Below are positions 58,001 to 64,000 of a stretch of 64,000 nucleotides of DNA, in pieces. The stretch spans positions 25,749,975 through 25,813,974 of the forward strand of contig JALGQZ010000011.1 of assembly GCA_023105745.1 (NCBI GenBank), written 5' to 3'. Each line of letters begins with the position of its first letter. Positions within the stretch are counted from its first letter, which is position 1. This DNA is from Austropuccinia psidii (lineage: Eukaryota; Basidiomycota; Pucciniomycetes; Pucciniales; Sphaerophragmiaceae). The notes below the pieces were generated by a model. The model made no database searches and was not told the origin of the DNA. It worked only from the letters and a program-made list of their open reading frames with translations. A program made the translations under genes and the position numbers.

Positions 58001-58720
58001 TCCAACTGGCTTATAACACAATTCAGCACTCTACCACAGGAAAAACACCTTCCCTGGTAGAAAAAGGGTGGAATCCCCTATTTCCTGTGATCACTTGAAG
58101 AAAAGCCTCCTGACCATCCACCCCACAGACAAAGATTTCCATGAAATGTGGAAGAGAGCTTGTGACACAGCTGCCAAATGCATAGCTGAGGCAAAAGAAT
58201 ATAACAAGCAGAGTTGGGATAAATCACACATGGAACCTGAATTTAACAAAGGGGACCAAGTTTTAGTGTCTACACTTAACTTGCATAATCTCACAGGACC
58301 CAAGAAAATGAGAGACTCATTTGTAGGGTCCTTCACTATCATTAAATTGATAGGGAAAAATGAAGTGGAAGTCAAACTCACAGAGGAGTTTTCCAGGAAA
58401 CACCCAGTCTTTCCAGTGAGTTTAGTCAAGCCATACTTCCAGACAGAGGAGGATAAATTCCCCTCCAGGAAGAAGAACCCCACACCACCAGAAATAGTGG
58501 AGGTGGAGGATTCTCCTGGACCAGTGAAGAAAATCATTAATGCCAGGAAGATTAGACTTAATGGTAAGGATCAGAGACAGTACTTAGTCAGATTCAAGAA
58601 CCAGACAGCTGATAAGGACAAATGGTTGGAATAAGATGCCATACCAGATGGGAACCTTCATTTAAGAAGATTCAGAGCCTCTAGGAGGACTGAAAAGTCT
58701 CATCAATGATGAGCCTTTTT
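55087..58720 (+). pseudogene. C1 protease and Pol remnant
   Basis: Protease (IIDSGAHCSIVA) and the N-terminal half of RT are open at 55087-56115, followed by a stop at 56113. Next come decayed RT (YIDD altered to IDEI, 56150-56163), RNase H (56476-56880, YIDAACTQG), a broken integrase (57540-57930) and the chromodomain tail (58068-58634, [16 protein letters not shown]). Small deletions near 56110, 56330, 56425, 57380 and 57930 break the frame. It is uninterrupted by LTR E at the protease-RT junction, which confirms E as a later insertion in C2 only. Confidence 0.88.
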
Positions 58721-58733
58721 TAGATTCAGGGTA
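58716..58733 (+). other. Polypurine tract of C1 (degraded)
   Basis: TTTTTTAGATTCAGGGTA; the GGGAGGG core of C0 and C2 is lost. Confidence 0.65.
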
Positions 58734-59644
58734 TGTCAGCCTGTGACTCAAAACCAGAGCACAAGCATGACAGCCAAATACCATAAGTCAATGGTATAGC
58801 CAAGATACCACCAAAACATGGAGCTTAGCCAAATAAGCTCAAAAGTTATCAAAGGAAATGGTAAGCTCACCTCTTTCCAAAGATACAAGTCCCATCATCA
58901 TAGTACAAAGAATAACAAAGTTATTCCTTCTCAAAGTTGTTGCTGAGCATAAACCTTAATTTTCACCTCTCATCTTAAATACAGAGTAAGAGGCTTAACC
59001 CCATCAAATGGATATTCAAAATGAAGCTCCAAGTCAGGTATATCCAATTGTACCAGCCAAAGTGAGCTACCACAAGTATTACACAAGGTATGATCAAATT
59101 CAGGCCAAATGAGGGTGAATAAAATATTCACCTTTAATCTAACTTCTACAGTTTTAGTGTGGGATACCTAAAGTGGTGTCTTTTTGGAAAACAACCAATC
59201 AGGGCTAACTTATGGTACCATTCATTTCCCCATATCTCATCTATAACAAAAGCTATAAGGCAAACAAGCCCAATACAGCTTTGTGCATAAAATATACATA
59301 TGTACAAAAAGTCTTGTACATGGGATACCTTTGCCATATTTAATGATAACCATATCAAATGGGGTATCATCGTGTAGAGCACATATGGGGCTACCCACAG
59401 AACCAATTTTGAGGCTGATATCTCAAAAACTGACAAAGGTATAGCTGTTTCAAGCCCAAAATCCCAGTTTGGCCAATACAGCCTTACCATGGGATAATAT
59501 CCCACAGCCATGATTATGAGGTGTCAAATGGACAAAGAGGCTTGTTTTTACTTAAATACCTAATATTCCATTCAATACTGGGGTCCCATACAGGTTTTGT
59601 GCAGCAATCTATGCGTCATACACGTCAGAATCAGGCTGTGTGGT
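58734..59644 (+). repeat. 3' LTR of C1, left part
   Basis: TGTCAGCCTGTGAC onward, matching the first about 910 bp of the C LTR. It is interrupted at 59644 by D; the flank GTGGT (59640-59644) is the expected TSD. The remainder must lie right of the window. Confidence 0.92.
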
Positions 59645-61026
59645 TGTCACAGGGGCTCTTGGACAGAAAAACAAGAGTGGCCTGGCACTCAGCAATCAGG
59701 GAACTCACTTGGAAGACTCCAAAAGAATAAATAATTTAATTCCTCTAAGAAATATGCAGGTACAAAGATGAGATGCAATAAGAGGAAAGAGAAGCAAAAT
59801 GGCCAAAGAGCCAACCAAGTAAGTCCTTAATCACTGTTTCAACCTGCCAAAATTAACAATGGAATTAGTAAGGATATGACCACCAAATATTCATTGACAG
59901 GCAAAGAAAGAATAAGAGGAAAGGTGCTAAATGACTGACCTGATAATATCAGTATTCACTTAAAAAAATGGTAAGATAAATAAATATAACATAAAATCAA
60001 AATATATTAATTAACTGGGGAAAAACCCCCCAGGGTGGAAAGGGTAGCCAGTCTATGTGAAAAGCTGGGAGCTTGAGTTCTTCAGGCTGAAAACTGATAT
60101 GTATTGATCCTTAAGCCTGTATTGATTGTTTTGGGAATTGATACAGCTGGCTAATATTGAAATTGAAATGGGTTGATTGAATTGCCCATACTTGAAAATT
60201 AAACACAGTTCTTGATGGATCCAGACTGTATTGAAATTAAGGTGGTTGCCAAGATGGATTGAGTGGAGCTTTGACACTTGACAAATGAATGAATTAACTG
60301 CCTCTTGAATCCCTTCAGAATGGTTGAACAGTATTGCCTTAGAGGAATACTGTGAATGAAATTATCCAATGACGTCTTGATGGTGTGATTGGTCTTTGAC
60401 ACTGAAACACTTTCTCTTGAGCCTTGATGAGTCCTCTGAATGATTGGGTGCCTTGATGACATGATGATATGTTGGAATATTGAAATGACCATTTGATATT
60501 GCCACCATTGAATTGCTGTTGAAAAATGATGCATAATGATATATAACATCATTTATGGCATATTGGTTCATTGGAAAGAAGATTACGTCCAAAGGTCTTG
60601 AGATGGAAAGACAGAGGGGAAAAAGATGGATGTGATGGCTTCAGAGCTTGGAAAGGTGTTTCTGGGTCCTTTGGGGTCTTTGGCCACTTTTAGGTTCTGA
60701 GCCAAAAACTGGCTCAAAGGGTGGGAAAGTGTCTTTTGGACACTTTGCGTCAAAGTGCCCAAAGTGTGCAGAAATTCGCATTATGAGCCCATTTGGGCCA
60801 TTTCTCCTGGTTTTGAGGGAAATGACCAGAAATACCCAATTGGGAATAAATTGCCTCTATGGCTTCTGGATTGAGGTGAAGGGCCATGAAGGCCATAAAT
60901 GGTCCATAAGATGATGACATGGCCATATTGGCCACTGGTGATGGATATGGCCAATTGGCCATAAAAGGACTGTGGCTTGATATGCCATACAGAGATCCAA
61001 GGTGGTGAATTGGCATGGTTGTGACA
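59645..61026 (-). repeat. 3' LTR of D (1382 bp)
   Basis: Ends are short inverted repeats TGTCACA and TGTGACA. Shares blocks with the solo LTR at 22077-22821. It breaks the C1 LTR. Confidence 0.87.
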
Positions 61027-61040
61027 GTACCCCCCACCTT
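61027..61040 (-). other. Polypurine tract of D
   Basis: Minus strand AAGGTGGGGGGTAC abuts the LTR start TGTCACAACC. This fixes the element orientation. Confidence 0.75.
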
Positions 61041-63781
61041 GAAATGGTGAGCTCCTGAGCACCAATACAAGGGGAAGCCTGTTGAGTCTATTGGAAAGGA
61101 TTGAGAGTGGGATAGAGGAAAGTTTTTTTAAGAGGAAAATAAAATAATAACTGATATTCAAAATTTGTCATATGACCCGAGACTTGCTTGATCTTCTACT
61201 GAGATTGGCTTCATTATTGATGATGTTGTAATGAATGAATATTCTTTGAGATGAATTTTTGATATGATAAAATGAAAATGAAAACAAAATTTAATATAAA
61301 GAATGAAAATGAAAATAAAAGAAAGAGAAAAGAGAAAATAAAAATGAATTGAATCTTGAGGAGGTTCCAATATTCATCAGGGAGGTTGATAACTGATTTT
61401 GAAATTGGCCAAGGACCTGGAAAGAGAAATTTGATGCCAGGTGCTCACAAAGTGGCCAAGGTGAAGTTTTAACAAGATTGTAGACCCCTCAGGGAAGTGC
61501 ACACCAAGAGAGGAACTTACTTTTGGTAGTTACCACTCCCGCCAGTGCCCATAAAAATAAAAACAAAAAATGCTGAAGGGATTAATTTGAATTTTGAAGT
61601 CTTGGAAATGAATTGAAAAGTGAATGGCCCATTGTCCCAAGTAAAAATGGCCTTAAGATTGGAAATGAAGCTGAAAGCCATGCCAAAGATCTGTGTCCAA
61701 AATTGCAAAGTGCTCACAGAGTGGCAAAGGTGATTCTTACAACAAAAAAAAGAGTACAATACCCCTAAAGGTGCATATCAGGAGTGGGACTTACGTTTGG
61801 TGATTCCTCTCCCCACCAAGCACCATAATGAATCAAGCTTTTGAAGAATTGGGCCCAGGCTTGTCAGGATATAACGAATGAAAATCTTTGACAAGTTCAG
61901 GACAATTCTTGAGGTTTTTGGTTGGTTCCCAAGTGGATCTTTCTGGTTCTTGACTGAAACCTTTCCATTCCACTGTGGTATTCCATACCTTTTACCAGTT
62001 TCAAGAATTTTTTTGAAAATTAACAGTTGGAAAATAAAGATCAAAATGACTAATTCAGGAAATCACCACTCAAAGGACATTATTAAAAATCACACACACC
62101 CAGGAACAACATCAATAGTAGGGAGGAATGGAAGAATTTAGCATTCAGAATAGAAATAACCAACATATTTCTACAGTTTAATAAACAATAGGGAAATCCA
62201 ATCTTATGGAAGTATACAAGAAAACCTACATATAAGCCTTACAGAATCAACAATAGGCTTAATACATACATAAAAACTCAAAATTACATGGACAAAGTAA
62301 CATTGTAGTATTATATCCACCCTAAAGCCATTAAGAAGATTACATTACCAAGAATTAAAGTAACCAAAATACAGTTCATGTGACACAAGGATCATATGAC
62401 AGTATCCAATTCAACTCAATACATGGGAAATCCACTAAAAACCCGAAATTAAATAACAATACAGGCACTCAAAGAAGGTTTATGCAATCCACATGCATGA
62501 CATCTGTACATTACACAGCCTCAAGATCATCAAATAGAACTCAATTCAACTTCAACTAGCTGCATGCAAGGGGAATACACTAAATTGTAAACCACACAGA
62601 AATTACAGTAATCAAGAATTAAAACTCAAGAAGATATCCCCACATTGCACAGCATTATTGCCTGAAACTAAATAAATCTTACAAACAAAATTATACAAGG
62701 TCTTATTCACATAACACCACCTTCATCCTTTACTCACCAGCATTAATTCCTCAAGGCTATGCAAGCTGACTAAAGCAGTGCAAAAGAGAAGTCACCTGAT
62801 ATTTTTATCAAAATCCCCACCAAGCAAAACATCTCAACCTTCATTTTGACCAAACAAATGGTGAAAATATCTCAGTCATATGATACCATCCCCAATTTTA
62901 CACACTAACATTAATCTCTCAAGGCTGTGCAATATTACTAATGCAGTATAACAGATAGGTAATCTGACTTTTGTTCCAAAAATCTACACCAGCAAAATTA
63001 TCTCAAGGGAAAGAATAAAACTTTACATGGAGAGCCCATGAGTACTTCTCACAACATAAAAGGAGGCCTCTCTCTCTAATTTTCTCCTCTTCTCCCCATG
63101 AATGCAAATAATTATATACCAAGAAGGAGAATAATTATTTATCCCTTACTAGTAGGTTAATCTATAAATTATTATTATTATTATTAAATTACACTAAATA
63201 GTGGTTTATATATAGCTGTAGTTAACAGTAGGTCTGCCTATATTATAAATTCATCTATTAGTGAAATACTCATATTAAAAAAATATTTATATTATACTCT
63301 TCTCACTAGAAGAAAATCTATATCACTATTATTATTATCACACAATATATTTTACATATTATCAAAATTATTTACCAACAACAACTATTTAAACTATCAA
63401 ACAATATTACTATATATTATCACTATTACTAAATTTTTCTCATATTGAGCTATTATCCATTAAAACAAAATATCTTCAACAAAGAAAATCACTTAAAATC
63501 ACCACTCAGTACTATTATATCTATTATTTATTTACTTAATTATTACTTTATTATCCTACAAAATCACCTACAAATTTATCTTTTGAAATTATTTTATCTA
63601 AATTAGTATTATTATTTTATCATTAGGCTGGTTATTGAATAGGTCTGATAGAGACTGCTAAAAAGTCTTCTCTAGTTGTAAAGCCACAATCTTAAATATT
63701 GATTTGTGAGCTCTGTAGGGAGATTGTTTAGTATATTCAGAGGGGCAGCTAAAACACCATTAGCACCCTTGGTTACAGGAT
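61041..63781 (-). other. D 3' non-coding region (2.7 kb) with degenerate direct repeats
   Basis: No supported gene. Two pairs of diverged direct repeats: 61440-61545 with 61707-61827, and 62740-62835 with 62910-63004. An ATT microsatellite lies at about 63170-63185. Short frames such as 61778-62044 (minus) and 61878-62141 (plus) overlap each other and show no domain. It may be a long 3' untranslated region, or include an unrecognised inserted sequence. Confidence 0.55.
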
Positions 63782-63993
63782 TATTTAAGCAATTCAAAAC
63801 TGTTTACCTGTGATTTCCCCCTCAAGGACTGCCTTATCCAATCCCACACCACCAGATACCATAGTTTTCCTCTCTTGAGCTTTGAGTCAAGTATTTGAGA
63901 GACTTCCCATTCCTCTTCTTCTTCAATTATGATTGGAGGAGGAGGCTCTTGGTGCCTATTTGGGATTGCTGATGTCTTGACTGGTTCTAAGAG
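63782..63993 (-). pseudogene. D Pol C-terminus: chromodomain fragment
   Basis: Minus-strand reading includes IPNRHQEPPPPIII, an acidic run, then WEVSQILDSKLKRGKLWYLV and W, then a stop at 63782. The order SxIPNRxQxPPPP, E-rich, xEVxxILDSxxxRGKLxYLVxW is the classic junction of integrase C-terminus and chromodomain in Tf2-type chromoviruses. It differs from the divergent tails of A, B and C, so D is a separate lineage. The GYG and TWEP parts that should follow are missing, and a stop sits just upstream (63994-63996), so the copy is damaged. Confidence 0.8.
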
Positions 63994-64000
63994 TTAAATG

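Larger units (their letters stand above)
38815..64000 (+). mobile_element. Element C1: C-family element, interrupted by C2 and D, right end outside the window
   Basis: 5' LTR 38815-40229, leader and gag 40230-41481, gag and pol 53178-58720, 3' LTR 58734-59644 (then broken by D). The left target site is TAAGG (38810-38814); the right copy is not in the window. Gag has five in-frame stops and pol has many breaks, so C1 has been inactive much longer than the C2 inside it. Confidence 0.88.
59645..64000 (-). mobile_element. Element D: minus-strand chromovirus-type LTR element, 5' part outside the window
   Basis: 3' LTR at 59645-61026, polypurine tract at 61027-61040, long non-coding 3' region, then the C-terminal chromodomain of pol at 63782-63993, all in minus orientation. 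RT and integrase would be right of the window. Confidence 0.82.

Noticed and set aside
61878..62141. 87-codon plus-strand frame in the D 3' region
   Set aside because: Overlaps an equally long antisense frame, no recognisable domain, and the region is repeat-derived.
63165..63190. CRISPR-like or telomeric repeats
   Set aside because: Only a short ATT microsatellite; no regular repeat-spacer pattern anywhere in the window.

Overview
The window is an almost pure block of nested LTR retrotransposons. No host gene, rRNA, tRNA or CRISPR array was found in it. The elements are Ty3/Gypsy (Metaviridae) by their domain order: Gag with a CCHC knuckle, aspartic protease, reverse transcriptase (RT), RNase H, integrase (IN), then a C-terminal chromodomain-like segment. 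The DNA is AT-rich and very poor in CpG, and the candidate introns are 64-68 nt. This fits a repeat-bloated filamentous fungus, probably a basidiomycete such as a rust; that assignment is inference, because there is no marker gene.

I name the families A, B, C, D and E by their LTRs. A, B and E LTRs end in CTTACA and begin TGTGAGCC (TTTGAGCC in E). C LTRs run TGTCAGCCTG to GCCTGACA. D LTRs run TGTCACA or a variant to TGTGACA. Target-site duplications (TSDs) and interrupted reading frames give the nesting order. The outermost element is an old minus-strand C-like element (C3; integrase pieces at 27739-28348 and 38457-38814). Into it went B3 (minus, up to 27738), B2 (plus, 28349-38451) and C1 (plus, from 38815). 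B3 was hit by C0 (plus, up to 21589) and by a D-family solo LTR (22077-22821). C0 was hit by element A (plus, window start to 16905) and, inside its LTR, by a 1.4 kb DNA transposon/MITE (19955-21350). A was hit by B1 (minus, 4027-11086). C1 was hit in gag by C2 (plus, 41482-53172), and in its 3' LTR by a minus-strand D element (59645 to the window end). C2 carries a solo E LTR (46432-48436) between protease and RT. The deepest chain is five levels: C3, B3, C0, A, B1.

All copies are defective, to different degrees. C2 is youngest: its two 1439-bp LTRs differ at roughly ten sites, and its gag-pol frame has one nonsense codon plus the LTR insertion. B2 has nearly complete gag-pol with two frameshifts, two stops and a lost RNase H catalytic Asp. 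A pol has three stops. C1, C0, B3 and C3 are heavily decayed. B1 is a scrambled mosaic with LTRs retained at both ends.

The most interesting observation concerns the start of gag. In families A, B and C a 64-68 nt intron-like segment covers the Gag start codon. Its removal would join a short upstream exon, always in phase 1, to a second open frame that overlaps the Gag N-terminus. That second frame encodes a similar protein in all three families: a GWxP motif, a K/P-rich linker and a C-terminal helix. In each family the upstream exon begins with TG straight after an AG acceptor, so its initiator ATG could itself be made by splicing. This looks like a spliced, retrovirus-style accessory protein; the sequence suggests it but does not prove it.
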